DNA of 64,000 nucleotides from Pelomonas sp. Root405 (GCF_001425165.1 NZ_LMDU01000011.1:186058-250057), one strand, 5' to 3'. Positions 40,646 through 50,865 are shown, numbered from the stretch's first letter. Notes: generated by a model from the sequence alone, not told the origin. A program made the numbers and translations.

Positions 40646-41437
40646 ATGAACACCACCGCCCGCCCGCTCGCCGTCGTCACCGGCGCGTCCTCCGGCATCG
40701 GCCGGGAACTTGCGCGCCTCTGCGCTGAAGACGGCCACGACCTGGTCATCGCCGCCGACGAGGGGCCGCTGGACGAAGTGGCGCAAAAGCTGCGCGCCCA
40801 GGGTGCCGACGTGACGGTCGTCAAGGCCGACCTGGCCACCGCGGACGGCGTGCGCCTGCTGCTGCAGGCCATCGCCGGCCGGCCCGTCGCGGCGCTGCTG
40901 GCCAACGCCGGGCACGGTCTGGGCCGCGGCTTCCTGGACCAGGACTTTGCCGACGTGCGCCATGTCATCGACACCAACATCACTGGCACGCTCGACTTGA
41001 TCCAGCAGGTGGGGCGCGACATGCGCACCCGCGGCCATGGCCGCATCCTCGTGACGGGCTCCATCGCCGGCCTGCTGCCCGGCTCGTTCCAGGCCGTCTA
41101 CAACGCCAGCAAGTCCTTCATCGACTCCTTCTGCTACGCGCTGCGCGACGAGCTCAAGGACACCGGCATCACGGTGACGTGCCTGATGCCGGGACCGACC
41201 GACACGCACTTCTTCGCACGCGCCGACATGACGGACACCAAGGTCGGCACCGACGACAAGAAGGCCGACCCCGCGGACGTCGCCAAGGCCGGCTACGAGG
41301 CGATGAAGGACGGCGAGAGCGACGTGGTGGCCGGCTGGAAGAACAAGCTGCAGGCCATCCTGGCGAATGTGACGCCGGCCGAGCTGCTGGCCGCCCAGCA
41401 CCGCCGGATGGCCGAGCCTGGCACGGCGAAAAGCTAA
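40646..41437 (+). CDS. Short-chain dehydrogenase/reductase
   Basis: 263 residues with the classical SDR signs: VTGASSGIGREL (TGxxxGxG) near 11-22, LLANAGHG (NAG), Ser in VTGSIAG, and YNASK (Tyr-x-x-x-Lys) with MPGPTDT. Cofactor preference is not decided. The first six residues and MNTTARP start follow GAGGAGC, which supports ATG 40646. Convergent with the small gene at 41434, overlapping it by four bases. Substrate unknown. Confidence 0.9.
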   Translation: MNTTARPLAVVTGASSGIGRELARLCAEDGHDLVIAADEGPLDEVAQKLRAQGADVTVVKADLATADGVRLLLQAIAGRPVAALLANAGHGLGRGFLDQDFADVRHVIDTNITGTLDLIQQVGRDMRTRGHGRILVTGSIAGLLPGSFQAVYNASKSFIDSFCYALRDELKDTGITVTCLMPGPTDTHFFARADMTDTKVGTDDKKADPADVAKAGYEAMKDGESDVVAGWKNKLQAILANVTPAELLAAQHRRMAEPGTAKS

Positions 41438-41655
41438 GCGCTTAACTCCACGGTCCAACGACCGGCATCATCACAGGCCAGCCGCACCAGGCCCGGCCCG
41501 GGGACGCCGCCCACGCTGGCGTCGCTCAGCGCGGTCAGCTCACGCAGCAGCACGCTGACGCGCTGGTCCAGCCGCTTGGCCAGCCGCGTCAGCGCGACCG
41601 GTTGGCCGCCAGGCGCCAGCTCATGCAGCGTCTGCAGCAGCAGTTCGGTCGACAT
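41434..41655 (-). CDS. Small winged-helix-like protein next to the YdeP-type oxidoreductase
   Basis: 73 residues (MSTELLLQTLHELAPGG...), predicted helix-turn-helix-like: LTRLAKRLDQRVSVLLRELTALSD followed by a strand pair GLVRLACDDAGRWTVEL. Its first 35 bases overlap the end of the molybdoprotein gene in another frame, so the two are co-translated. Genes of this kind are often found just after FdhF/YdeP genes; function unknown, perhaps a maturation or regulatory partner (inference). Confidence 0.65.
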   Translation of the reverse strand: MSTELLLQTLHELAPGGQPVALTRLAKRLDQRVSVLLRELTALSDASVGGVPGPGLVRLACDDAGRWTVELSA

Positions 41656-43930
41656 GCGGCGTCAGCACGACGGGAATGGACTTGCTGGTCGGCGTGCGCG
41701 CGCCGATGGAAAAGCTCTGCAGGGGCACCAGCGGGTTGGTCTCGGGGTAGTAGCTGGCCAGGCAACCGCGCGGGATGTCGTAGGCCACCAGCAGGAAGGC
41801 TTCGGCGCGGCGCTGCTGCACGTCGCCGCCGGCCTCGTCGATGTAGAGGCTGGTGATGTCCACCCAGTCGCCGGCTTTCAGGCCCAGATCGCGGATGTCG
41901 TCGGCATGGATGAAGACGACCCGGCGGTGGCCATGGACGCCACGGTATCGGTCGTCGTGGCCGTAGATGGTCGTGTTGTATTGGTCGTGCGAGCGCAGCG
42001 TCGTCAGCGTGAAAACGCGTTGGTCCAGGTGGCGCTCGGCCGCGCGGTCGACGGCCAGGTCGGTGGGCAGCGCATGCGTGCTGAACGCGGCACGGCCGCT
42101 GGCCGTGGCCCATTGGCGCTCGCTGGCGGTGTTGCGCAGACGAAAGCCGCCGGGGGTCCTGAGCTTGTCGTTGAAGCCGGCGAAGTCAGGCAGCACGGCC
42201 TCGATTTTGTCGCGGATGGCGGCGTAGTCCCCGGCCAGCTGCAGCCACGGCGTGCGACTGTGCGCGAGCGTGGCGGCCGCCATGCGGGCCACCAGCATGG
42301 GCTCGGACAGCAGGTGCTCGCTGGCCGGCGCATTCATGCCGGCGGACAGGTGCACCATGCTCATCGAGTCCTCCACGGTCACGGCCTGCGCGCCCGTCGC
42401 CTGCATGTCGATCTCGGTGCGGCCCAGCACCGGCAGCACCAGCGCCTGGCGGCCGTGCACGACATGGCTGCGGTTGAACTTGGTCGTGATGTGCACGGTC
42501 AGCTCACAGCGGCGCAGCGCGCGCCAGGTGGCGGCGGTGTCGGGGGTGGCCGCAGCGAAGTTGCCGCCCATCGCGATGAAGACCTTGCCACGCCCGTCCA
42601 GCATGGCCTGGATCGCGCCGACCGTGTCGAACCCCGGCTCGCGCGGCGGCTCGAAGCCGAAGACCTCGCCGAGCTTGTCCAGGAAAGCAGCAGCGGGCTT
42701 CTCGTAGATGCCCATCGTGCGGTCGCCCTGCACATTGCTGTGGCCGCGCACCGGGCAGGCACCCGCACCGGGCCGGCCCAGGTTGCCGCGCAGCAGCAGC
42801 AGGTTGACGATCATCTGGATGGTCGCCACCGAATGCCGGTGCTGGGTGATGCCCATGCCCCAGCAGACGATGGTGCGCTCGCTGGCCACGTAGAGATCGG
42901 CAGCCTGCTCGATCTGCTCGCGCGTCAGGCCCGAGGCTTCGACCAGCGGCGCCCAGGGCTGGGCCTCCAGCTCGGCGCTGAAATCGTCGAACCCAGTGGT
43001 GTGCTCGGCAATGAAGCCGCGGTCCAGCGCGCCCAGAGCCACGACATGCTTGCACATGCCCTTGAGCAGGGCAAAGTCGCCGCCGACCTTCAACTGGAAG
43101 TAGTGGCTGCTGATTGGCGAGTCGCTCAAGGTGGCCATCGCAAAAGCGTTCTGCGGGTCGGCAAAACGCTCCAGCCCGCGCTCGCGCAAAGGGTTGAAGC
43201 TGACGACGCGCGCGCCACGCTTGCGCGCCGCGCGCAGCTCGCCGAGCATGCGCGGGTGGTTGGTGCCGGGGTTCTGGCCGAACACGAAGATGGCATCGGC
43301 CAGCTCGAAATCCCCCAGCGTCACCGTGCCCTTGCCGACGCCGATCGTCGGCTTCATCGCCGAGCCGCTGGGCTCGTGGCACATGTTGGAGCAGTCGGGG
43401 AAATTGTTGGTGCCGTACTCGCGCACGAACAGCTGGTACAGGAACGCGGCCTCGTTGCTGGTGCGGCCCGATGTGTAAAAGATCGCTTCGTTCGGGCTGG
43501 GCAGCGCCTGCAGTTCACGGGCGATCAGCGCGAACGCCGCGTCCCAGGTGGTGCGGCGATAACGGTCCGTCTCGGCGTCATAGACCATGGGCTCGGTGAG
43601 GCGGCCGGTCGCTTCCAGCTCGTAGTCGGACGCCGCGGCCCACTCGCTCACGGTCTTCGCGCCGATGACCTCCGGCGTCGCGCGCCGCGCGGTCGCTTCC
43701 GCCGCCACGGCCTTGGCACCGTTCTCGCAAAACTCAAAGGTCGAGCGATGGTCACGGTCCGGCCAGGCACAACCCGGGCAGTCGAAGCCGTCGGTCTGGT
43801 TGGCGTGCAGCAGCGTCTTCGCACCCTTCACGGCCACGCCCTGCTCGTTCAGGTGCTTGGCGACGCTCTTCAACGCGCCCCAGCCCCCGGCGGGGCCGTC
43901 GTACAGCTCGATCTTCTTTGGCTCGCTCAT
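41621..43930 (-). CDS. FdhF/YdeP family molybdopterin oxidoreductase
   Basis: 769 residues. Near the N-terminus DGFDCPGCAWPD keeps only two cysteines, so the usual four-cysteine Fe-S motif of formate dehydrogenases is incomplete. Molybdopterin-domain blocks follow: FYTSGRTSNEAAFLYQLFVREYGTNNFPDCSNMCHEPSG, IFVFGQNPGTNHPRML, PVRGHSNVQGDRTMGI, and the C-terminal dinucleotide-binding domain (RSHDQYNTTIYGHDDRYRGV). YdeP/FdhF2-type proteins bind bis-MGD; in E. coli YdeP is linked to acid resistance, mechanism unknown. Start ATG 43930 (MSEPKKIELYDGPAGGWGA). Co-transcribed with the small gene at 41434. Confidence 0.9.
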   Translation of the reverse strand: MSEPKKIELYDGPAGGWGALKSVAKHLNEQGVAVKGAKTLLHANQTDGFDCPGCAWPDRDHRSTFEFCENGAKAVAAEATARRATPEVIGAKTVSEWAAASDYELEATGRLTEPMVYDAETDRYRRTTWDAAFALIARELQALPSPNEAIFYTSGRTSNEAAFLYQLFVREYGTNNFPDCSNMCHEPSGSAMKPTIGVGKGTVTLGDFELADAIFVFGQNPGTNHPRMLGELRAARKRGARVVSFNPLRERGLERFADPQNAFAMATLSDSPISSHYFQLKVGGDFALLKGMCKHVVALGALDRGFIAEHTTGFDDFSAELEAQPWAPLVEASGLTREQIEQAADLYVASERTIVCWGMGITQHRHSVATIQMIVNLLLLRGNLGRPGAGACPVRGHSNVQGDRTMGIYEKPAAAFLDKLGEVFGFEPPREPGFDTVGAIQAMLDGRGKVFIAMGGNFAAATPDTAATWRALRRCELTVHITTKFNRSHVVHGRQALVLPVLGRTEIDMQATGAQAVTVEDSMSMVHLSAGMNAPASEHLLSEPMLVARMAAATLAHSRTPWLQLAGDYAAIRDKIEAVLPDFAGFNDKLRTPGGFRLRNTASERQWATASGRAAFSTHALPTDLAVDRAAERHLDQRVFTLTTLRSHDQYNTTIYGHDDRYRGVHGHRRVVFIHADDIRDLGLKAGDWVDITSLYIDEAGGDVQQRRAEAFLLVAYDIPRGCLASYYPETNPLVPLQSFSIGARTPTSKSIPVVLTPHVDRTAAADAA

Positions 43931-44060
43931 GGCGAGGCAGCCTAGCATTACGTGCGATTGACTGCTGATAGCGGACTTCATCGAACCCAAGGACGCTGCC
44001 ACCGTCCCACCGTGCCTGCCTCACAGCCAGTCCGCAGCACGCCGCCGCGTCGCTTGTCGA

Positions 44061-45440
44061 TCAGCCGGTCGGTCCGTCTGTTGGCCGGGACCGCTGCGCC
44101 AACAGGCGCTTGCGCACCGCATGAATGTTGTTGCGCAGCGCGTAAAGCTCTTCGGCATAGGACAGCGGCACCGCAATGCGGTGGGTGACGCGGTCCAGCT
44201 CATCCAGCTCATCGAGCAAAGCGTCGCGCCCGCTAGCGCCGGTTTCAAGCTTTGCTTCCACCTCGCGCAGCCGCGCGTACCAGCGGAACACGCGCGAGCG
44301 CACGCGGAACGTGTAGAGCGGCGGCACCACGCGCGACAGCGGCAGCATCAGCACCAGCAAGCCGCCGACCACCAGCCACATGCGTTCCAGCAGATTGCCG
44401 GCCCAGAAAGGCAGGTAGCGCGCCCAGGCCGGCGGCGTGCCGTTGATCGCGCGGTCGCCCTCGGCGCTGACCGGCAGCTCGCTGGTGCGGGTGTTGGGGA
44501 AGTCGCGCGCGCCGTTGAACCAGCCGGCCTCGCCGTGCTGGCGCAGGGCCGCCTGCGCGAACAGCTGGCGCAGCGCGGGGTGCGTCTGCTCGCGCGCCAG
44601 CAGGGCGGTAGTGGTGGCGAGCAGCGGCACGTCGTTCGGCGGCAAGTCGGCCGCCAGGTCCACCACACCGCGCGGCAGGCTCACGGTGGACAGGAAGGGC
44701 AGGTGGCGCGAATAGGCCTCGTTCTGCTCAAAGGCCATCAACGCGATGGCCGGATCGCGCAGCAGCGTGCGGATCAGGCCGGCCTGCGGCGCCGAGATGA
44801 GCACCGCGGCGTCCAGCCGGCCCTGGCGCAGCGCCTCGCCCGCGGCGTCGGGCGCCAGATGGGACAGCTGCAGATCGGCCGGGTTCAGCTGGTTCAGCGC
44901 CAGCAGCTTCTCGACGATCTGCGGTACTCCGCTGCCGTCCTGGTCGACATTGACGCGCAGGCCGCGCAGCTGATCCAGCCGCTGCAGTTCGCCGCCGGGC
45001 TGGCGGCGCGCGATGGCCAGATCGCGGCGGTAGAAGACCCAGACCGGCTCGTAGAACAGGCTGCCCAGCGAGACGATGCCGGCCTCGGTGTCGGCCACCG
45101 GATCGGCCATGCCGCCGCGCACGAAGCCCACATCGGCCGTGCCCGCGCGCAGATGGGCCAGATCGTCCTGCGCGCCTTCCGTGGCGATCAGCGCCACACG
45201 GACGCGCTCGCGCGCCAGTGCCTTCGCATAGCCCTCGCCGAAGCTGGCGTAGGCGCTTCCGGCCGGGCCGGTGGCCAGCTTCACCTGGCGCGGCGGCTGC
45301 GGGTCCAGCCACCAGTAGGCCGCGACCAGCAGGCCCCCGCCGAGCAGCAGCAGCGGGCCCATCGAGACCATCAGGTCGCGCAGCGTCTCCAGCAGCAGTC
45401 GCAGGCTGCGGGTGGCATGCCATTGCTGAATCGGGGTCAC
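44061..45440 (-). CDS. Membrane-anchored TAXI-family TRAP solute-binding protein
   Basis: 459 residues. N-terminal membrane segment (about 25-47), a periplasmic TAXI domain (about 53-340; KLATGPAGSAYASFGEGYAKAL, GTADVGFVRGG, DPAIALMAFEQNEAY), a second membrane segment (about 352-372) and a cytoplasmic helical tail with coiled-coil features (LREVEAKLETGASGRDALLDELDELDRV). Classical TAXI proteins are free periplasmic receptors of TRAP transporters; this membrane-spanning form, with no TRAP permease gene beside it, looks more like a sensor or a lone receptor. Monocistronic, minus strand. Confidence 0.85.
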   Translation of the reverse strand: MTPIQQWHATRSLRLLLETLRDLMVSMGPLLLLGGGLLVAAYWWLDPQPPRQVKLATGPAGSAYASFGEGYAKALARERVRVALIATEGAQDDLAHLRAGTADVGFVRGGMADPVADTEAGIVSLGSLFYEPVWVFYRRDLAIARRQPGGELQRLDQLRGLRVNVDQDGSGVPQIVEKLLALNQLNPADLQLSHLAPDAAGEALRQGRLDAAVLISAPQAGLIRTLLRDPAIALMAFEQNEAYSRHLPFLSTVSLPRGVVDLAADLPPNDVPLLATTTALLAREQTHPALRQLFAQAALRQHGEAGWFNGARDFPNTRTSELPVSAEGDRAINGTPPAWARYLPFWAGNLLERMWLVVGGLLVLMLPLSRVVPPLYTFRVRSRVFRWYARLREVEAKLETGASGRDALLDELDELDRVTHRIAVPLSYAEELYALRNNIHAVRKRLLAQRSRPTDGPTG

Positions 45441-45831
45441 GGCTTGCCGTCCTGAACGCGCAAGGGCTGGGCCCGCGTGTTGCGGGGACGCTGGCGCTCC
45501 TGAGCGCCAGCATGCGTGGTGGTCGCAGGGGTGAGGATGATCGTGATGCCGAGGCGTCGCACGGGCTGGGCCTTTGCCGATGGAGGACCGGCGGATCGTA
45601 TGGGAGGCGCGCGGGCCGGACTGTGACGGCCGCTCTCGCTGAACAGCCGTCGTCGCAGCGCGTCCGATTCCACAAGCCCCGTGGGTTCAAGCGCAACGGA
45701 CCGCCTGTATCGCTTGGACACAGCCCTGGCGGGCCGGGGCGTCCAGACTCGCAGTTAGCTCGCACTCGACGGAATTGCTCCGGCCTTCCCGAGTCTCAGA
45801 TGTCCAACCGCTGCCCAACCGGAGAAACAAC
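45441..45831. other. 390-bp intergenic region between the TAXI gene and the ParM-like gene
   Basis: No gene recognised. It contains a perfect inverted repeat GCTGGCGCTC-CT-GAGCGCCAGC (45490-45511) about 50 bp upstream of the TAXI start, and GACTCG ... CGAGTC flanking short CTCG repeats between about 45748 and 45796, just before the ParM-like gene. No clear iteron array that would mark a plasmid centromere. Confidence 0.6.
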
Positions 45832-46980
45832 ATGCCTAACGCGTCCAACGCCAAGCTGCGCGAAGTCAATGCTGATACGAAACAAGGGTCGTCGAACAAG
45901 GCGCCCGTGGTGCGCGCCATCGACGTCGGTTTCGGCCTCGTGAAACTGAGTGTGCGCAACGGCGCCGAACCGGCCTTCATCAACTTTCCGTCGATGGCGA
46001 TCCCGGCCGACGCCAGCGCGGTGCGCACGCTGGGGACGCGCCGGCGCGACACTTTCGACGTGCCGGTGAACGATGCCAGCTACGAGGTGGGCCGCGACGT
46101 CGGCCTGGCGCAGGCCGGCGGCAGCTTCGGGCGCGACGTGACGGACGAGTTCTACCGCGGTGTCATCTATGAAGCCCTGACCAAAGGTGCGCTGCGTTAC
46201 ATGCTGGAAGCTGGCGACCCGGTGATTGATGTGCTCGTTCTCGGCTTGCCCGTCAACCAGTACAACGACAGCAAACGCCGCGACTACCTGCGTTCGCGCT
46301 ACGAGGGCGACATCCCTGTCGGCGACGACAAGCACATCAAGGTCAGGAAGGTTCTGGTGCAGGCCCAGCCGATGGGCGGCTACGCCGCGCTGGACGCCCA
46401 CCTGGACGAACTCAACGAGGTCATCGCCAGGACACCGGGGGCACTCAAGCCGCTGGCCAGCGGTGAAGCCCTGGACGATCTGTCGGTGCTGATGATTGAC
46501 CCCGGCGAGCACACCCTGGACTGGCTGTTGATCCAGCAGGGCAGCATCAATCCGCGCGCCAGCGGCGCGGCGTCCGACGCCGGGCGCCACCGCGTCGTGC
46601 GCTCGGTGCTTGATTCGCTGGTGGCCGAGGTCGGCCGGCCGCTCGGCCCCGCGGTCATGCCGCGCATCAACGATGCGCTGCGCAGCGGCAGCCCGGTCAA
46701 GCTGGCCGGCGTGGCCCACGACCTGCAGCCCTTCGAGCCGGTCATCATGTCGGTGATCGAGGACTCGATCAACCGCATGATCGACGGCCTGCGCGACGCG
46801 CACGAAATCATCGATCTGATGGTGCTGGTGGGCGGCCATCCTGAGCGTTACCGCGACGTTCTCGTCAAGCGGTTTCCGGCGATACCGGTCTTCATCATGC
46901 CCGACCCCATGGCGGCCAATGTGCGCGGCTTTCAGATGATCGGCGAAGCCGTGTCGGAGGAACAAGCGACCAGTGCCTGA
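45832..46980 (+). CDS. ParM/StbA-type actin-like ATPase
   Basis: 382 residues. Actin-fold nucleotide motifs are visible: phosphate 1 DVGFGLVKLS (Asp31), phosphate 2 MIDPGEHTLDW (222-231, with Asp, Gly and Thr in place) and the adenosine motif VLVGGHPERYRDVL (about 338-351). Such proteins polymerise to segregate low-copy plasmids, but chromosomal relatives exist with unknown roles. The N-terminal 25 residues are polar and precede the fold. ATG 45832 has GGAGAAA upstream. Directly followed by the partner gene at 47003; no replication gene is nearby. Confidence 0.83.
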   Translation: MPNASNAKLREVNADTKQGSSNKAPVVRAIDVGFGLVKLSVRNGAEPAFINFPSMAIPADASAVRTLGTRRRDTFDVPVNDASYEVGRDVGLAQAGGSFGRDVTDEFYRGVIYEALTKGALRYMLEAGDPVIDVLVLGLPVNQYNDSKRRDYLRSRYEGDIPVGDDKHIKVRKVLVQAQPMGGYAALDAHLDELNEVIARTPGALKPLASGEALDDLSVLMIDPGEHTLDWLLIQQGSINPRASGAASDAGRHRVVRSVLDSLVAEVGRPLGPAVMPRINDALRSGSPVKLAGVAHDLQPFEPVIMSVIEDSINRMIDGLRDAHEIIDLMVLVGGHPERYRDVLVKRFPAIPVFIMPDPMAANVRGFQMIGEAVSEEQATSA

Positions 46981-47002
46981 CCTGCGCGCAGGGCAAGGAA
47001 CC

Positions 47003-47746
47003 ATGGCCGTTCTTCACCTGCAGTTCGACGTCGACAGCGAGGTCCATCCCGAACTGCACGCGATGCTCTCGTCCATCGGCAGCAGTCTGTCGCAGGCGGA
47101 GCGGCTGCGCCAGCTGGCGTCGACCGGGCTGGTGTGGGAGCGCTTGCGCCTGCAGGCCTATGACCGCATGGACGTGCCGGACCTGGGCACCGGATCGGCA
47201 GCCGCGCGCGAAAGCAGCGGCTCGGTGCCCGATCTGCTTGCGGCTGATTCGGTGCGGGCCGTGCTGCGGGACGATGCCAGGACGGCCCGGCGCGCCGACG
47301 CCGCGGACTTCGTCGATCTCAGCGATACGGTGGATCTGACGCATCTGGATATTCCCGGTCCTGACGACGGCGACGACGGCCGATCCGGAGACCACGTTGC
47401 AAGCCACGATGTCGTGAATGAGGAAAACATGGACGGCTTGGTGCAGATCGCAGCGGCACATTTGCAGCCCCGGGGCGACATGCCGGAGCTGCTGCCGCTG
47501 CACGAGATCCGCAGCGTCGTGCAAGAGCCGCCCGTGCTGACCGAAGTGATCGGTGCGGCGGAACTGCCCGACATTGGCGCCGTTGTCGCGCAGGGAAACG
47601 AAGCCCTGCCCGGCGCGGGACAAGCTGGCCGCGGCGGCACGATGCCCGGCGGATCCCAGATCCACGAACTCGCGCCCGCGCGCAAGACGGCCACGCGCTC
47701 GCGTTTGATGCGCATGAAGGAAAAGGGCCTGTTCAAGAATGAATGA
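47003..47746 (+). CDS. Unknown partner of the ParM-like protein
   Basis: 247 residues. The N-terminal 65 residues are ordered and helical (LHAMLSSIGSSLSQAERLRQLASTGLVWERLRLQAYDRM), the middle is acidic and disordered-looking (DDGDDGRSGD), and the C-terminus is basic (ARKTATRSRLMRMKEKGLFKNE). No family recognised. ATG 47003 has CAAGGA in front; an alternative GTG at 46973 would overlap the ParM-like stop. By position it corresponds to the adaptor gene of plasmid par operons (ParR/StbB), and the basic tail could bind DNA or filament ends (inference). Confidence 0.65.
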   Translation: MAVLHLQFDVDSEVHPELHAMLSSIGSSLSQAERLRQLASTGLVWERLRLQAYDRMDVPDLGTGSAAARESSGSVPDLLAADSVRAVLRDDARTARRADAADFVDLSDTVDLTHLDIPGPDDGDDGRSGDHVASHDVVNEENMDGLVQIAAAHLQPRGDMPELLPLHEIRSVVQEPPVLTEVIGAAELPDIGAVVAQGNEALPGAGQAGRGGTMPGGSQIHELAPARKTATRSRLMRMKEKGLFKNE

Positions 47747-47900
47747 GGGGCGTGGGCGGCTTGACTGACGCGTCGGTCAAGACGGTGCCGCCGCCTGTCG
47801 GCACCACGGCGTTGAGTCCCGGCTTGCCGCCATCGCCGATCGGGGGTGAGCCAAGGGAAATGCGCCTTCCGGCTGCAGCTCCTCGGCGACCAATCAGGGC

Positions 47901-47916
47901 TGGCATGCCGATTGCC
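47901..47916 (+). promoter_or_regulatory. Sigma-54 promoter for the small exported protein
   Basis: TGGCATGCCGATTGCC with GG at 47902-03 and GC at 47914-15, ten bases between. The -12 half ATTGCC is the same as in the promoters at 34083 and 34521. Predicted start about 47927, 25 nt before ATG 47952. Confidence 0.62.
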
Positions 47917-47951
47917 CAATAAGTTTCCCTTACCTCTATCGGAGACTGGTC

Positions 47952-48326
47952 ATGACGAAGCACCTTCTCGTTACGCTCGCCGTAACCGCGCTCGCAACGA
48001 CTGCAACGGCCCAGACCGCCACGACACCCGTCGGGCGCGCGGCGAGCGCCGCAGTGACCCCCGGCGATCAAAACATGGGGCGCAATCCGGAGAACCGCAC
48101 CGGTGGAATGATGGGCAGCGACACCAATGCCGACTCGGCCTCGACAAGCGCCGGCCGTGCCGCCAAGGCTGCCGTGACACCGGGCGACCAGGACATGGGC
48201 CGCAATCCGAACAACCGCACCGGCGGCCTGATGGGTGCCGACCGCACCGCGGCCGATGGCAACACGACCACCACGTCCAACGGGTCGAACTACGCCATGC
48301 GCGCGCCACGCACCGACCGCAACTGA
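47952..48326 (+). CDS. Small exported protein with an internal duplication
   Basis: 124 residues with a signal peptide (cleavage after TAQ, about 21). The mature part is two copies of a 36-residue unit: GRAASAAVTPGDQNMGRNPE-NRTGGMMG and GRAAKAAVTPGDQDMGRNPN-NRTGGLMG. It is hydrophilic, without Cys, and rich in Thr, Asn, Gly and Asp. No family recognised. ATG 47952 follows GGAGA. Under a sigma-54 type promoter, like the two small genes at 34 kb. It could be a periplasmic or envelope stress protein (inference). Confidence 0.72.
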   Translation: MTKHLLVTLAVTALATTATAQTATTPVGRAASAAVTPGDQNMGRNPENRTGGMMGSDTNADSASTSAGRAAKAAVTPGDQDMGRNPNNRTGGLMGADRTAADGNTTTTSNGSNYAMRAPRTDRN

Positions 48327-48524
48327 CCGCTGGGGCCGACGATGGGCTGACGCAAGACCGGACGGTCGGTAGGCAGTGCCGCAAGGCCTGCCGACTGTTC
48401 CGTGCGGTCGACGCCTCCATCGTCCAAACTCTTGCTGCTGATCGCTGCGACTGCCCGTGGCTGACCACCCAGCTCCCGGCGCGTCGTTTGCCGGCGTTCG
48501 CTCTGTCACTTTGGAGCCTCGGAA

Positions 48525-49010
48525 ATGCAGCAAACCTCCCTCCAAAGTGACGACGCCGCCCACGGCGCCTCAGCCACGACCCCCATCACCGGCCATTGCC
48601 TCTGCGGCGCGGTCACCATCACCGTGGCCGGCCATCACGATCCCCGGATCGGCGCCTGCCACTGCCGGATGTGCCAGCGGTGGTCGGGCGGGTTGTTCCT
48701 GTGCTTCACGGCCGACGCGTCCGCCGTGACCGTCACAGGCCAGGTCACGCGCCATCGCTCCTCCAGCTTCGCGGAGCGGGCTTTCTGCCCTAGCTGTGGT
48801 TCGCATCTGTGGTTCAACGACGTGGACGCTGAAGGCAAGCCCGAGAGCTACGAGCTGATGCCGGGGCTTTTTGAGGCCGCCCATGATTGGCCGCTTCGGT
48901 CGGAAATCTATATCGACCGCGCCATGGCGGCCATCCACCTGTCGGGCGACCACCGCCGCAAGACGCGCGCGGAGTACGAGGCCGACAATCCGTTCATCCC
49001 GGGCGACTGA
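48525..49010 (+). CDS. GFA-family (CENP-V/GFA) zinc protein
   Basis: 161 residues with the GFA cysteine pattern: HCLCGAV, ACHCRMCQRW and FCPSCGSHLW, which bind two zinc ions, and the core strand LFLCFTADAS. The family is named for glutathione-dependent formaldehyde-activating enzyme, but most members are uncharacterised. ATG 48525 chosen. No formaldehyde-oxidation genes are nearby. Stands alone between the small exported protein and the lipoprotein operon. Confidence 0.87.
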   Translation: MQQTSLQSDDAAHGASATTPITGHCLCGAVTITVAGHHDPRIGACHCRMCQRWSGGLFLCFTADASAVTVTGQVTRHRSSSFAERAFCPSCGSHLWFNDVDAEGKPESYELMPGLFEAAHDWPLRSEIYIDRAMAAIHLSGDHRRKTRAEYEADNPFIPGD

Positions 49011-49072
49011 CGCAGCCATCGCTGCACAACGCCCGGCGGCGCGTCGCGGCCTCGCCGCTATCCTCGCGCCCC

Positions 49073-49518
49073 ATGCATCGCCTCTGCGCCACCCTGGGTC
49101 TGTGCCTGTGCCTCGCCCTCATCGCCTGCAGTGAAGCCGCCAATGGCCCCGGCATGATCAGCCAGCGCATCGGCGACCTGGTGCGCGACCCGGCTGCCAA
49201 GGAGGTGGACCTTGGCAAGCTGACGAGCTTCAGCTGGGACCGCTTCGTGGTGTTCAAGGCCGGCACGAAGCACGAGGAGATCTGCGACTTCATCGGCGCC
49301 GGGCGCAATACCTGCGGCCGCATCGTTCGCTACACCGTCGTGCCGCAGGACTGCGTCGCGCTCGCGTTCGGGCTGGGTAGTCAGCTCACTCACACCGAGC
49401 TGCACGCGCTGGCCAACGGCCGCTTCGACTTCACACCCCCGCCCGGCGGCCAGCCGCGCGCGGCGTCGGTCTTCCGCATCCGCCGCGAGACCGCGGACCG
49501 CATCTGGCTGGAACCCAA

Positions 49519-49522
<4 letters not shown>
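49073..49522 (+). CDS. Small lipoprotein of unknown function
   Basis: 149 residues with a lipobox (LALIACS, Cys about 19). The mature part has no recognised domain; it contains LTSFSWDRFVVFKAGTKHEEICDFIG with a second and third cysteine (CDFIGAGRNTCGRIV) that may form a disulfide. ATG 49073. Overlaps the response-regulator gene by GTGA, so it is the first gene of a lipoprotein-regulator-kinase operon and may feed envelope information into the two-component system (inference). Confidence 0.7.

Positions 49523-50864
<1,342 letters not shown>

Positions 50865-50865
<1 letters not shown>

Noticed and set aside
45660-45720. tRNA-like GTGGGTTCAAGCGC sequence
   Set aside because: Resembles a T-arm only; no acceptor, D-arm or anticodon stem can be drawn around it.
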